DNA of 64,000 nucleotides from Paludibacter sp. (GCA_028710415.1 JAQTUE010000028.1:1-64000), one strand, 5' to 3'. Shown: positions 17,093 to 26,613, numbered from the stretch's first letter. Notes: generated from the sequence alone by a model not told the origin. Numbers and translations are program-made.

Positions 17093-18079
17093 ATGGCAAA
17101 AATAGCAAAACAACTAACCGAATTGGTTGGGAACACTCCCCTTTTAGAATTGAGTAATTATGAAACGGTAAAAAAGCTTGAAGCAACAGTAGTTGCAAAA
17201 CTTGAATACTTTAATCCAACAGGAAGTGTTAAAGATCGTATCGCTTTGGCAATATTGGAAGATGCAGAGCAAAAAGGGTTATTGAATAAAGATTCAGTCA
17301 TTGTTGAACCTACAAGTGGAAATACTGGAGTTGGTTTGGCATTTGTTGCGGCTGTCAAAGGCTATCGGTTGATAATTACTATGCCCGAAACGTTCAGTGT
17401 CGAACGCCGTAACTTGTTGAATGCACTTGGAGCTGAAGTGGTACTAACCCCCGGATCGCTTGGCATGAATGGGGCAGTGGCTAAGGCGCAGGAAATTGCA
17501 GACAGTATTCCAAACTCGTTTTTACCTCAGCAATTTGAAAATCCTGCAAATCCTGAGGTACATAAACGTACTACTGCCGAAGAAATTTGGCGTGATACGG
17601 ACGGAAAGGTTGATCTGTTCGTTGCAGGTGTTGGTACCGGTGGAACGATAAGCGGAGTAGGAGAGGTGTTGAAGAAATATAACCCGAACATACAGATTGT
17701 AGCTGTTGAGCCTGCCGAATCACCATTACTTTCAGGAGGAACAGCCGGCCCGCATAAAATTCAGGGCATAGGGCCAAACTTTATACCCGGTACTTTTAAC
17801 CGCGCCGTGGTAGACGAAATTCTTAGAGTAAAGAGTGATGATGCGATATTAACTGCCCGTGAACTGGCCCGATTGGAAGGATTGCTGGTAGGTATATCGT
17901 CCGGTGCTGCAGTTTATGGTGCTGCAGTTTTAGCAAAACGTCCTGAAAATAAGGGTAAGACAATAGTTGCAATTCTACCCGATACCGGTGAACGCTATCT
18001 TTCGACAGTGTTGTATGCTTTTAAAGAATATCCATTGAAAAAGGAGTTGTTCGATTTATTGAAGGTGAGTTTTTTCTGA
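17093..18079 (+). CDS. cysK: Cysteine synthase (O-acetylserine sulfhydrylase)
   Basis: A 328-residue PLP enzyme that makes cysteine from O-acetylserine and sulfide. The PLP-binding lysine is K47 in NPTGSVKDR. The substrate loop is PTSGNTG (73-79), the phosphate loop is GTGGTISG, and GISSGAA lies near the C-terminus. It is monocistronic and driven by operator/promoter B, whose layout is shared with the sulfate-ester operon, the TonB-maturase unit and the sulfate transport unit. This is the last step of the sulfur pathway encoded around it. Confidence 0.95.
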   Translation: MAKIAKQLTELVGNTPLLELSNYETVKKLEATVVAKLEYFNPTGSVKDRIALAILEDAEQKGLLNKDSVIVEPTSGNTGVGLAFVAAVKGYRLIITMPETFSVERRNLLNALGAEVVLTPGSLGMNGAVAKAQEIADSIPNSFLPQQFENPANPEVHKRTTAEEIWRDTDGKVDLFVAGVGTGGTISGVGEVLKKYNPNIQIVAVEPAESPLLSGGTAGPHKIQGIGPNFIPGTFNRAVVDEILRVKSDDAILTARELARLEGLLVGISSGAAVYGAAVLAKRPENKGKTIVAILPDTGERYLSTVLYAFKEYPLKKELFDLLKVSFF

Positions 18080-18550
18080 ATACAACCATAGAAAAGTGGA
18101 GTAATTGATAGACAGAAATAATGTTGTATTTTATATCATTAATTGCTTGCTTCCTATTGTCCAACTTTTCAAACTTGAAACCTCAAACCTCAAACTTGGA
18201 ACCTCAACCCTTTTAACCCATACAAGTCATTCAGAACTGAACAAAGAGCACGCAACAGGAAGATGAACCCATCAGGGTAGTAGGCATTAGGAACAATTAA
18301 ATTTCACATTTTTAATTTAATAAAATAGATCGCTGACGAAACATTACGACTTGTCAGAATGGTTCAACAGCGTTTTAGTTTTAAATTATTTGTTCGCTTT
18401 TTTCGCTCAAAAAACAGCTCATTCCTGACGGCAAGTCTTAGCGATAGGAATCTTGATTGAATTTTCAGTATTGAAGGAAAATACCATCAAGTTGCTGCAC
18501 TTTTTAAAAGCACATCTCCAGAATTCAGCCTGAAACTGTTCTTCGTTCAG
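18080..18550. other. Intergenic region with CAAACCT-type repeat
   Basis: No gene is supported. Positions about 18166-18212 hold a short degenerate array of CAAACCT/CAAACTT units, the complement of the GTTTGAG array at 45749-45795. The remainder is unremarkable AT-rich sequence. Confidence 0.5.
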
Positions 18551-18640
18551 AGGGGGTTCATTGAGGGTTCATTGAGGGTTGGTTGAGGGTTCATTGAGGT
18601 AAACCTCATTGAACCCTCAACCAACCCTCTCTATACCCCC
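18551..18640. repeat. GAGGGTTCATT repeat forming a 27-bp hairpin, copy 1
   Basis: Tandem GAGGGTTCATT / GAGGGTTGGTT units on the left are mirrored by their complement on the right. Positions 18574-18600 and 18603-18629 pair over 27 bp with one mismatch and a 2-base loop. A related element occurs at 31797-31891. It lies in the gap upstream of the LuxR-type regulator gene. Confidence 0.9.
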
Positions 18641-18843
18641 TTTGAAAGGTTACTGTACAGAAAATGAATGATATTGAAATTCAGAACGAATTCCAGTGGA
18701 ATTTGCGAATAGAATCATTTTTTAAAACTCATCTTGTTATCCCCCACTTATGGTATGTAAATACTGTGTTTCGGGTATTTCAGAAACTTAAAAATAGTAT
18801 GAACTTTGTAAAAGAATTAATGGAATTTGAAAACATAAAAACT

Positions 18844-19506
18844 ATGGCTGATGTTACTTTTATTATTGCTGAAAATAACGACTTGTGTCGTTTGGGCTTG
18901 AAGTGCATCATACTTGACCAGTTTAATTTGGCTGCCATTCACATTACCAGTACCAAACTTGAGCTGCACAGCACGTTGCTGTCGAATAGTGAAGCAATAG
19001 TAATTATCGATTTTGATAGCCTGGCTATTGATCATATTGATGAAGTGGCTGTACTTTCGGCATGTTTCCCAAAATCCAACTGGCTCTTTATAGGGGATTT
19101 GCCCGATGAAAACTTTCTGATGCCACTGACAGCTTCTTTTGAAAAGGCAAATTTTGTATTAAAAACAAATGATTATGATGTTATTGCAACTGCTATTATT
19201 GCAACCGTTTCGGGAAGGAAATACTATTGCAGCGAGGCACTTCAAATAATCATGGATGGGCATAACCATAAAAAAGAAAATTCAGCAAAACGCAACCTGC
19301 TTACCATTACCGAAATGGAACTTGTCCAGCTTTTTACCCAGGGCAAAACTGCCAAAGAAATAGCTGAATTACGATGCCTGAGCCATCATACTATCAATAC
19401 CCACCGAAAGAATATCTTCCGAAAACTGGAACTGAACAACATACAGGAACTGATTAAATTTGCCCTGAAAAATGGATTGGTGGATTTGACGGAGTATTAT
19501 ATATAG
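18844..19506 (+). CDS. NarL/LuxR-type response regulator
   Basis: A 220-residue two-domain regulator. The N-terminal receiver starts ADVTFIIAENNDLCRLGLK. Possible acidic residues are E10 and D13, the putative phospho-acceptor is D56 in VIIDFD, and the conserved Lys is K107. The C-terminal LuxR-type HTH spans about 153-211 (LTITEMELVQLFTQGKTAKEIAE... HHTINTHRKNIFRKL). An upstream in-frame ATG at 18664 would add 60 residues with no domain character, so 18844 is preferred because the receiver begins there. No histidine kinase is adjacent. Its place between cysK and the TonB-maturase unit makes it the best candidate to bind operators A-D; this is inference. Confidence 0.8.
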   Translation: MADVTFIIAENNDLCRLGLKCIILDQFNLAAIHITSTKLELHSTLLSNSEAIVIIDFDSLAIDHIDEVAVLSACFPKSNWLFIGDLPDENFLMPLTASFEKANFVLKTNDYDVIATAIIATVSGRKYYCSEALQIIMDGHNHKKENSAKRNLLTITEMELVQLFTQGKTAKEIAELRCLSHHTINTHRKNIFRKLELNNIQELIKFALKNGLVDLTEYYI

Positions 19507-19534
19507 CCTATTATCAGTGTTTTATTTCTAAATC

Positions 19535-19603
19535 TACCGCAATCGGGGTATTAATATACTCAAATTGCGGTATTTTATTGGATGTTGGTTCAGCGTAATT
19601 TTG
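19535..19603 (+). promoter_or_regulatory. Operator/promoter D of the TonB receptor-maturase unit
   Basis: Dyad 1 TACCGCAATCGGGGTA (19535-19550), 6-base spacer, dyad 2 TACTCAAATTGCGGTA (19557-19572), 23 bases, then TAATTTTG (19596-19603). The inner bases differ from sites A and B while the TACC/GGTA ends and all spacings are kept, as expected for a conserved binding site. Confidence 0.85.
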
Positions 19604-19652
19604 CACTCATAAAATTTGATAAGATATTAAAACAATATAAAACTATTCAATT

Positions 19653-22238
19653 ATGAGCATCAAGATTTACGCATTATTCCTTTTTCTGGCAATTGGCCTT
19701 ACAGCATTTGCCCAAAACAAACAAACCCAACTGACAGGTAAAGTAAAAGATGGAGCTACCGGTGAAACTTTAATTGGTGTTTCGATACAGATTGAAGGTT
19801 CAACTGATATCGTGAAAACTGATAACAATGGCAATTTCAATCTGAATACGAATAAGAAACTTCCTTTTACGGTTGTTGTGAATTATGTAGGCTACCAAAA
19901 ACAAGAAAATATAATTGAAAGTGTGGATGGTGAATTTGTATTTGAAATACGCCAGAGCACGAATCTGTTAAGTAAAGTTGTCGTAACATCCCGTCGTCGG
20001 GCTGAAACGGCTCAGGATATTCCGATTCCGATTTCAGTTATAAGTGGTGGGTTGGTAGCCGAATCCGGTGCATTCAACGTAAACCGTGTGAAGGAACTTA
20101 TTCCTTCTGTGCAGCTTTATTCGTCAAATCCACGTAACACGGGGATTAATATCCGTGGTTTAGGTTCGTCTTTCGGACTGACAAACGATGGTATCGACCC
20201 GGGAGTAGGTTTTTATGTGGATGGAGTTTATTATGCCCGTCCGGCAGCTACGACGCTCGACTTTATCGATGTGGAACAAATTGAGGTACTGCGTGGGCCA
20301 CAGGGTACCCTGTTTGGTAAGAACACTACTGCCGGTGCATTCAACGTTACAACCAAAAAACCAAGCTTTACACCAGGTGCAAACTTTGAACTGAGCTATG
20401 GTAACTATGGATATATTCAGGCAAAAACATCCATCACGGGCCCTCTGACAAAAAATCTGGCTGCCAGAGTCTCTTTTTCAGGGACTCAACGTGATGGAAC
20501 TATTTATAACGTGGCAAAGCAGGAATATGTGAATAGTCTGAATAACCTGGGGGTAAGAGGACAACTTCTATATAAACCAAACGAAAATACGAATATCACC
20601 CTGATTGCCGATGCGACCCGTCAACGTCCAAACGGATATGCACAAGTGTACGCAGGAACAGTAACTACTTTGCGTTCCAACTACCGGCAATTCAGCACCA
20701 TCACTTCTGCGTTGGGATATACGCTTCCAAGCACAAATCCATTCGACAGGATTATTGACCAGGATACACCGGCCAAGTCAAATCAGGATTTAGGAGGCGT
20801 TTCGTTGAATGCTGACTTTAAACTTGGTTCAGGAACACTGACTTCGACTACCGCGTGGCGTTATTGGAAATGGGATCCATCTACCGACCGTGACTTTACA
20901 GAACTACAGGCATTGAACCTGTCACAGGCACCTTCGAAACACAATCAATGGTCGCAGGAAATTCGTTGGGCAGGTAGTTTATCTTCAAATCTGACGGCTG
21001 TTTTTGGAGTTTTTGTTTTTGCCCAAGACTTGAAATCGGACACAGTGCAAACAGAAGAGGCAGGGAAAGACCAATGGCGGTTTTCAAGTACTGACGCGAC
21101 TGCCGAAGCATCCTGGAAAACTCCTGGATTGTTGGATGGCTATGGAATTAAAACCAAATCGGAACTGAACACCTTTAGTGGTGCTGCTTTTGGGCAGGTT
21201 GACTGGGCAATTACCAAACGCTTACACGTTTTACCTGGGCTTCGTGCCAACTACGATAGAAAAAAGGTGGACTACAAAAGAACAACCTATGGCGGGTTAC
21301 AAACATCCGATGCAGCACTTCTGGCATTGAAAAAATCAGTTTACAGTAATCAGTCGTTTAATGCAGACAAGGATAATACCAATTTCTCGGGTCAGTTGAC
21401 TATAGCATACAAAGTCAGCAAGAGTATCAATGCATTTGCCACTTATGCCAGTAGTTACAAACCGGTAGGATTAAATCTGGGTAGTTTACCTACTCCGGCT
21501 GCAGGTTCTACTTTATCCGATTTGGCAGTAGTGAAACCGGAAAAAGTGAATCACATTGAAATTGGGGTAAAAACTACGCCAACTGCAAATTCTACCTTGA
21601 ATTTAACTGTTTATAATACAGATATAAAAGATTACCAAACACTGGTTCAATCACCGGAATTGGGTGTAAACCGCGGTTATCTGGCAAATGCTGAAAAAGT
21701 GAATGTACGTGGAGCTGAATTGGATGGTGATATCAAGGTTACTAAAAACCTTTCATTCTATGGCTCACTATCCTATACCGATGGCAAATATGTTACCTTT
21801 ACCAATGCGCCGCTTCCACTCGAAGAAACCGGTTTGAAAGATGCAAATGGGAAATCCGTTTATTTTAAAGATATTTCAGGCAGCGTATTGCCGGGTATCT
21901 CTAAATGGGCCGGATCAATTGGCGGCGAATACTCTATAAAGGGAAATTTATTAGGCAACTCAGGTAATTTTTTCATTGCTTCTGACGTTTACGCTCGTTC
22001 TTCATTCTCTTCAAGTCCTTCACCTTCAAAGTATCTGAATATAGCTGGTTATTCCTTATTGAATGCCAGAATTGGTTTTCGTGCCACTGATGGCGTGTCC
22101 GTTACCCTTTGGGGCCGCAACATACTTGATAAAGATTATTTTGAGCAACTATTACCCGGTGCCGGTAATTCAGGTCAATATGCCGGTGTCCTTGGTGACC
22201 CAAGAACAGTTGGTGTAACCATTAAATATGCTTTCTAA
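19653..22238 (+). CDS. TonB-dependent receptor with carboxypeptidase-like N-domain
   Basis: An 861-residue outer-membrane receptor with a signal peptide (about 1-20, AFAQ). Next come a carboxypeptidase-regulatory-like domain (about 25-100), a TonB-box-like KVVVTSRRRAE, a plug domain (about 115-230, with INIRGLGSSFG and EVLRGPQGTLFGKNTTAGAFNVTTK) and a beta-barrel ending in IKYAF. It is not of the SusC type and has no SusD partner. Shared control with sulfur genes suggests it imports a small organosulfur or sulfate-ester compound. A hairpin separates it from the downstream maturase gene, with which it probably shares promoter D. Confidence 0.92.
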   Translation: MSIKIYALFLFLAIGLTAFAQNKQTQLTGKVKDGATGETLIGVSIQIEGSTDIVKTDNNGNFNLNTNKKLPFTVVVNYVGYQKQENIIESVDGEFVFEIRQSTNLLSKVVVTSRRRAETAQDIPIPISVISGGLVAESGAFNVNRVKELIPSVQLYSSNPRNTGINIRGLGSSFGLTNDGIDPGVGFYVDGVYYARPAATTLDFIDVEQIEVLRGPQGTLFGKNTTAGAFNVTTKKPSFTPGANFELSYGNYGYIQAKTSITGPLTKNLAARVSFSGTQRDGTIYNVAKQEYVNSLNNLGVRGQLLYKPNENTNITLIADATRQRPNGYAQVYAGTVTTLRSNYRQFSTITSALGYTLPSTNPFDRIIDQDTPAKSNQDLGGVSLNADFKLGSGTLTSTTAWRYWKWDPSTDRDFTELQALNLSQAPSKHNQWSQEIRWAGSLSSNLTAVFGVFVFAQDLKSDTVQTEEAGKDQWRFSSTDATAEASWKTPGLLDGYGIKTKSELNTFSGAAFGQVDWAITKRLHVLPGLRANYDRKKVDYKRTTYGGLQTSDAALLALKKSVYSNQSFNADKDNTNFSGQLTIAYKVSKSINAFATYASSYKPVGLNLGSLPTPAAGSTLSDLAVVKPEKVNHIEIGVKTTPTANSTLNLTVYNTDIKDYQTLVQSPELGVNRGYLANAEKVNVRGAELDGDIKVTKNLSFYGSLSYTDGKYVTFTNAPLPLEETGLKDANGKSVYFKDISGSVLPGISKWAGSIGGEYSIKGNLLGNSGNFFIASDVYARSSFSSSPSPSKYLNIAGYSLLNARIGFRATDGVSVTLWGRNILDKDYFEQLLPGAGNSGQYAGVLGDPRTVGVTIKYAF

Positions 22239-22269
22239 ATTCATCGATATATACATATAAATTTGTAAA

Positions 22270-22298
22270 TGAGGGTTTCATGTTTAGTGAAACCCTCA
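22270..22298 (+). terminator. Intercistronic hairpin after the TonB receptor
   Basis: An 11-bp perfect stem (TGAGGGTTTCA / TGAAACCCTCA) with a 7-base loop but no U run. It probably lowers read-through into the maturase gene, or protects the upstream mRNA, rather than stopping transcription fully. Confidence 0.6.
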
Positions 22299-22356
22299 GT
22301 ATATATGATTAATGATAGTCTATTGAATTCAGACATATAATAACAAACTTATAAAA

Positions 22357-23574
22357 ATGTCCAAAACAATACAATTTAATCCGCTAAAATATCCGGTTTA
22401 TGTAATGGCAAAACCGATAGGTCCGGCGTGTAACCTGCGTTGCAGTTATTGTTATTATCTGGACAAGGAGGGTTTAAGTCCAAAGACCAGCACGAACCGA
22501 ATGAGCGATGCCACCCTGGAATTGTTTACCGAACAATATATCAATGCCCAGCCCGGTGTTGAGATATTGTTTACCTGGCATGGTGGCGAGCCGCTTTTGT
22601 TGGGTTTGGATTATTACCGGAAAGCACTTTGCTTACAAAAAGCTTATGGACGAAACAGGCAAATTGATAACACCCTGCAAACAAATGGCGTATTGCTAAC
22701 CGAGGAATGGTGCACGTTCTTCAAAGAAAATAACTTCCTGATAGGCATTTCCATTGATGGTCCCGAACATTGTCATAATAAATACCGCCGGACAATTCAG
22801 GATAATGGTTCATTTCAACAGGTATTGAATGGCATTAAATTACTGCAAAAACATCAGGTGGAATTCAATGTATTATCGGTAATAAATGATTATAATGTGC
22901 AATTTCCCATGGAAGTATATCATTTTTTCAAATTGATGGGAGCTAAATACATTCAATTTTCTCCGGTAGTGGAACGTTTGAATGCTGCATCCGATTTCCT
23001 TTCAGCACCCGATAATACGGAAGGTAAACTAACTTCCTGGTCGGTTGGTTCCATGGAATACGGGCAGTTCCTTACTACCATTTTTGATGAATGGGTGCGG
23101 CATGATGTGGGTGAAACATTTGTGACTACTTTCGATGCCACTCTTGCAAGTTTTGTGGGTGCACCAGCCGGAACATGCGTATATTCCGAAACCTGTGGCC
23201 ATGCTGCTGCCCTGGAAGCTAATGGTGATTTATATAGTTGCGATCATTTTGTTTTTCCGGAATACAACCAAGGAAATATTCACAAGAAAACCATTACCGA
23301 AATGATGCTTTCTCCGGTGCAATTCAAATTTGGTGATGATAAGCGGGATAAACTATCATCAGCTTGCAGGCAATGTAAATACCTGAAACTTTGCCATGGC
23401 GAATGTCCCAAGAATCGTATCCTGAGATTGGCAGATGGTTCAACACATAATTACCTTTGCACAGGATTGAAACATTATTTTAACCATGTAGAACCATATA
23501 TGAAGTTTATGGCAAACGAGTTGAAACATAAACGTGCACCTTCGAATGTTAAGTTCTGGACTAAAACGGAATGA
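22357..23574 (+). CDS. Anaerobic sulfatase-maturating enzyme (radical SAM)
   Basis: A 405-residue radical-SAM enzyme that oxidises the Ser or Cys of a sulfatase to formylglycine without oxygen. The SAM-binding cluster is C25-x3-C29-x2-C32 (CNLRCSYC). The C-terminal SPASM-type region has the expected Cys set: TCVYSETCGHAAALEANGDLYSCDHF, then CRQCKYLKLCHGECP and YLC. It follows the TonB receptor by 118 bp and ends at a strong terminator. The matching substrate is the Ser-type sulfatase at 14531. Co-regulation by operators A and D would express enzyme and maturase together. Confidence 0.94.
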   Translation: MSKTIQFNPLKYPVYVMAKPIGPACNLRCSYCYYLDKEGLSPKTSTNRMSDATLELFTEQYINAQPGVEILFTWHGGEPLLLGLDYYRKALCLQKAYGRNRQIDNTLQTNGVLLTEEWCTFFKENNFLIGISIDGPEHCHNKYRRTIQDNGSFQQVLNGIKLLQKHQVEFNVLSVINDYNVQFPMEVYHFFKLMGAKYIQFSPVVERLNAASDFLSAPDNTEGKLTSWSVGSMEYGQFLTTIFDEWVRHDVGETFVTTFDATLASFVGAPAGTCVYSETCGHAAALEANGDLYSCDHFVFPEYNQGNIHKKTITEMMLSPVQFKFGDDKRDKLSSACRQCKYLKLCHGECPKNRILRLADGSTHNYLCTGLKHYFNHVEPYMKFMANELKHKRAPSNVKFWTKTE

Positions 23575-23622
23575 TATTTAATGTGTTGATAAATTTTACA
23601 TTTTCAATTCCATACTTTCAAG

Positions 23623-23660
23623 AGTTAGAATATCATATGAACTGATATTCTAACTTTTTT
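23623..23660 (+). terminator. Terminator after the maturase
   Basis: A 13-bp perfect stem (AGTTAGAATATCA / TGATATTCTAACT) with a 7-base loop, followed by six T residues. Confidence 0.92.
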
Positions 23661-23710
23661 CGTATATAAATGTAAATTTCAGACAAATAGCTGCTTCCGA
23701 GTAGCTCATA

Positions 23711-23779
23711 TACCTCAATAAAGGTACAAATATACCACCACAATGGTATGGTGGACCTATATTGTTTCCCGTAATTTTG
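23711..23779 (+). promoter_or_regulatory. Operator/promoter C of the sulfate transport-sulfite reductase unit
   Basis: Dyad 1 TACCTCAATAAAGGTA (23711-23726), 6-base spacer, dyad 2 TACCACCACAATGGTA (23733-23748), 23 bases, then TAATTTTG (23772-23779). Both dyads here keep intact TACC and GGTA ends, so this is the closest to an ideal site of the four. Confidence 0.85.
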
Positions 23780-23825
23780 CATCATCAGAAATTGAATCGA
23801 ATAAATATATATATATAAATAAGGT

Positions 23826-24776
23826 ATGAAAAAGATTGTAACATTATCGTTGGTACTGGCTATGTTATTGGGAATGTCGAATCAGGCGCAAGCTCAGGAA
23901 AAAGATTTAAAAGGTCAGATTTCGTTATCGGGTGCATTTGCACTTTATCCCCTGGCTGTAAAATGGGCTGAAGAGTTTAAGAAACTGCACCCAAATGTCA
24001 GGATTGATGTATCGGGTGGAGGTGCAGGTAAAGGTATCACCGATGCATTGGCAAAAGTAGTTGATTTGGGAATGGTTTCGCGAGAGATACACCCCGAAGA
24101 ATTTAAAAAAGGGGCTTGGGCAATCGCAGTTGCTAAAGACGCAGTAGTTCCAACTATTAATGCAAAAAACCCAAAAATAAAAGAATTATTAGCTAAAGGA
24201 ATCACTCAAGCTGCTGCCACAAAGGTATACGTTACCGGTGAATACAAAACATGGGGAAATGTATTGGGAATCAACTCCAATATTCCTATACATCTCTACA
24301 ACCGTTCGGATGCTTGTGGTGCCGGTGAAACCTGGGCAAAATACCTGGGTGGAAAAAAACAGGAAGAATTATTGGGCACCGGAGTTTTTGGCGATCCGGG
24401 AGTTGCTTCGGCAATTCAGAAAGATGCATTGGGATTTGGATATAACAATATAGCGTATGCCTACGATTTGAAAACAAAAAGACCGAATCCTGGAATATTG
24501 GTCTTGCCAATCGATGTAAATAACAATGGAAAGATCGATGTTGCCGAAAATTTCTATGGAACTTCTACACAACTAATTTCAGCCATTGCACAAGGTAAAT
24601 ATCCATCGCCTCCTGCCCGTGATTTGTATCTGGTTTCAAACGGAAAACCAACTAATCCGGTAGTTGTAGCATTTTTGAAATTTATTTTGACTCAGGGGCA
24701 GAAATATAATGTTCCAAACGGATACATCAATTTGCCAAAAGAAAAACTAAATAAAGGAATTGCTAAATTGAAATAA
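23826..24776 (+). CDS. PstS-like oxyanion-binding protein (probably sulfate)
   Basis: A 316-residue periplasmic binding protein (signal peptide about 1-23, QAQA). It has the phosphate/sulfate-binding fold: LSGAFALYPLAVKWAEEF, VSGGGAGKGITDALAK and RSDACGAGETWAKYL are likely oxyanion-contact loops. Sequence alone would name it a phosphate-binding protein. The context points to sulfate: promoter C is shared with cysK and the sulfatase operon, and sulfite reductase is downstream. The permeases and ATPase follow directly. A small hairpin (24836-24848) after the gene may favour its higher expression. Confidence 0.85.
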   Translation: MKKIVTLSLVLAMLLGMSNQAQAQEKDLKGQISLSGAFALYPLAVKWAEEFKKLHPNVRIDVSGGGAGKGITDALAKVVDLGMVSREIHPEEFKKGAWAIAVAKDAVVPTINAKNPKIKELLAKGITQAAATKVYVTGEYKTWGNVLGINSNIPIHLYNRSDACGAGETWAKYLGGKKQEELLGTGVFGDPGVASAIQKDALGFGYNNIAYAYDLKTKRPNPGILVLPIDVNNNGKIDVAENFYGTSTQLISAIAQGKYPSPPARDLYLVSNGKPTNPVVVAFLKFILTQGQKYNVPNGYINLPKEKLNKGIAKLK

Positions 24777-24835
24777 TAACCCTTAACCCAAAAAGGAGAA
24801 TAACAAATTCTATATTTTAATCAACTTATTTAAAG

Positions 24836-24848
24836 TCCCTTTGAGGGA
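24836..24848 (+). promoter_or_regulatory. Small hairpin between binding protein and permease
   Basis: TCCCT-TTG-AGGGA, a 5-bp GC-rich stem 60 bases after the binding-protein stop. It is the usual location for an mRNA-stabilising element that raises binding-protein output over the permeases. Confidence 0.45.
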
Positions 24849-24868
24849 TTTGGATTATTATTATCAAT

Positions 24869-25771
24869 ATGCCAGCAAGTTCATCCTATAGAATCCTGAA
24901 AAATAAAGTAGCCGGGGGATTAATGTTCACTATAACCGTTGCATCAATCTTGTTGGTTGTTTTGATTGGACTGGGTTTATACCTAAAATCAGTTCCAATT
25001 TTTGAGCACAGCAGTTTTTGGCAATTGATTAGTTCATCCGAATGGAAGCCTGGAAATGGAAAATTTGGTTTCTTGCCGTTTATAGCCGGAACCCTTTGGA
25101 TTACAGCTATAGCGGTGATTCTTTCTTTACCAATTGCATTGTTAACGTCTTTGTTTCTGACTGAATTTTCAAAAACATATGTAAAGAAATGGGTTTTTAC
25201 AGCCCTTGATATATTAGCCGGAATTCCATCGGTGGTGTATGGTGTTTGGGGAGTTTTATTTGTTGTGCCCTGGATCTCAGAAAAACTGGCACCACATTTT
25301 GTAGAATATTCCACCGGATATACTGTTTTGGCAGGAGGTATTGTTTTGGGCATAATGATATTGCCGTTATTGATAAGCCTGTTTGTAGAGATATTCTCTG
25401 CAGTGCCTCGTGAATACAGGGATGCAGCACTTTCATTAGGAGCTACCAAATGGCAAACCAGCAAGTTTGTTATTTTACGCAAAACTTTTCCGGGGATTTT
25501 GGCAGCTGTTATTTTAGCTGTTTCACGTGCTTTTGGCGAAACCATTGCAGTATTAATGGTTTGTGGAAACCTGCCGATGGTACCACACTCATTGTTCGAT
25601 TCATGTTATCCTTTACCTGCACTCATTGCCAATAATTACGGCGAAATGTTGTCCGTACCTTTGTATGAATCGGCATTAATGTTAGCTGCTTTTTTGCTTT
25701 TTATCGTGGTGTTTATATTTAATGCGATGTCGAGAGCTGTGATTTATCGAATAGAAAGGAAGTTTAAATGA
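24869..25771 (+). CDS. PstC-like ABC permease
   Basis: A 300-residue integral membrane protein with about six hydrophobic segments. The EAA loop that contacts the ATPase is EYRDAALSLGATKWQTSKFVIL. It ends by overlapping the next permease gene by 4 bp (ATGA). Together with the next gene it forms the heterodimeric channel of the PstSCAB-like importer. The family name implies phosphate, while the regulon and neighbours imply sulfate. Confidence 0.9.
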   Translation: MPASSSYRILKNKVAGGLMFTITVASILLVVLIGLGLYLKSVPIFEHSSFWQLISSSEWKPGNGKFGFLPFIAGTLWITAIAVILSLPIALLTSLFLTEFSKTYVKKWVFTALDILAGIPSVVYGVWGVLFVVPWISEKLAPHFVEYSTGYTVLAGGIVLGIMILPLLISLFVEIFSAVPREYRDAALSLGATKWQTSKFVILRKTFPGILAAVILAVSRAFGETIAVLMVCGNLPMVPHSLFDSCYPLPALIANNYGEMLSVPLYESALMLAAFLLFIVVFIFNAMSRAVIYRIERKFK

Positions 25772-26613
25772 AATTCAAATTTATAGAAGAAAAGATAGCA
25801 AAAGGGCTGATGATTGGTGCTTCTGTTGCGGTATTCGCTTTTGTGGTGAATATTATCTACACCATATTCCGTCGCGGTTTCCCTGCTTTGAACTGGGAAA
25901 TGATTAGCAAGATTCCTGCCGGAGGATATTACAACGGTGGTGGAGGAGGAATACTGAATGCCATTGTCGGTTCTTTGTACATCGTGCTTGGATCTACGAT
26001 ATTGGGATTACTAATCAGCATACCGGTAGTGTTTTACCTCAATGTATATCTGAAAAAAGATTCCAAGCTGTCTTACGTTGCCCGTCTTGCTTTCGATATA
26101 CTTTTTGGAATACCCTCTATTGTTTATGGTGCATTTGCATTTACCATTATGATTTACCTGGGAATGCACACTTCGTTGGGTGGCGGTATTCTGGTAATCA
26201 CTTTGCTGGTAATTCCCATTTTTATTCGCTCCATGGACGAAGTGGCACAACAAATACCAAAGGATTTGCTGGATTCTACGTATGCATTGGGGGCTACAAA
26301 ACTGGAAACAATAAAAGTCGTTCTCCGGCAGATTGCACCGGGCATTGCAACTGCAACTTTATTATCAGTAGGTCGTGCAATCGGTGATGCGGCAGGGGTA
26401 ATGTTTACAGCCGGTTTTACCGACAGTATTTCAACTTCACTGAGCCAACCGGCAGCAACGTTGCCACTTTCAGTTTTTTTTCAACTAAGCAGTCCAAATG
26501 CTGATGTACAGGAAAGAGCTTATTCGGCAGCTTTGATTTTAATATTTATTGTGCTTGTAATAAGCATTCTAGGACGATTAATTACGAACCATTTTTCAAA
26601 ACATAAAATATAA
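25768..26613 (+). CDS. PstA-like ABC permease
   Basis: A 281-residue membrane permease with about six transmembrane segments. The EAA-type motif is IPKDLLDSTYALGATKLETIKVVL. It overlaps the upstream permease by 4 bp and the ATPase gene by one base (TAATG), so translation of all three is coupled. The Gly-rich periplasmic loop GGYYNGGGGGILNAIVGS is typical of PstA proteins. Confidence 0.9.
   Translation: MKFKFIEEKIAKGLMIGASVAVFAFVVNIIYTIFRRGFPALNWEMISKIPAGGYYNGGGGGILNAIVGSLYIVLGSTILGLLISIPVVFYLNVYLKKDSKLSYVARLAFDILFGIPSIVYGAFAFTIMIYLGMHTSLGGGILVITLLVIPIFIRSMDEVAQQIPKDLLDSTYALGATKLETIKVVLRQIAPGIATATLLSVGRAIGDAAGVMFTAGFTDSISTSLSQPAATLPLSVFFQLSSPNADVQERAYSAALILIFIVLVISILGRLITNHFSKHKI

Noticed and set aside
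18664-18843. N-terminal extension of the LuxR-type regulator
   Set aside because: The 60 residues have no domain character and the receiver domain starts exactly at the ATG at 18844.
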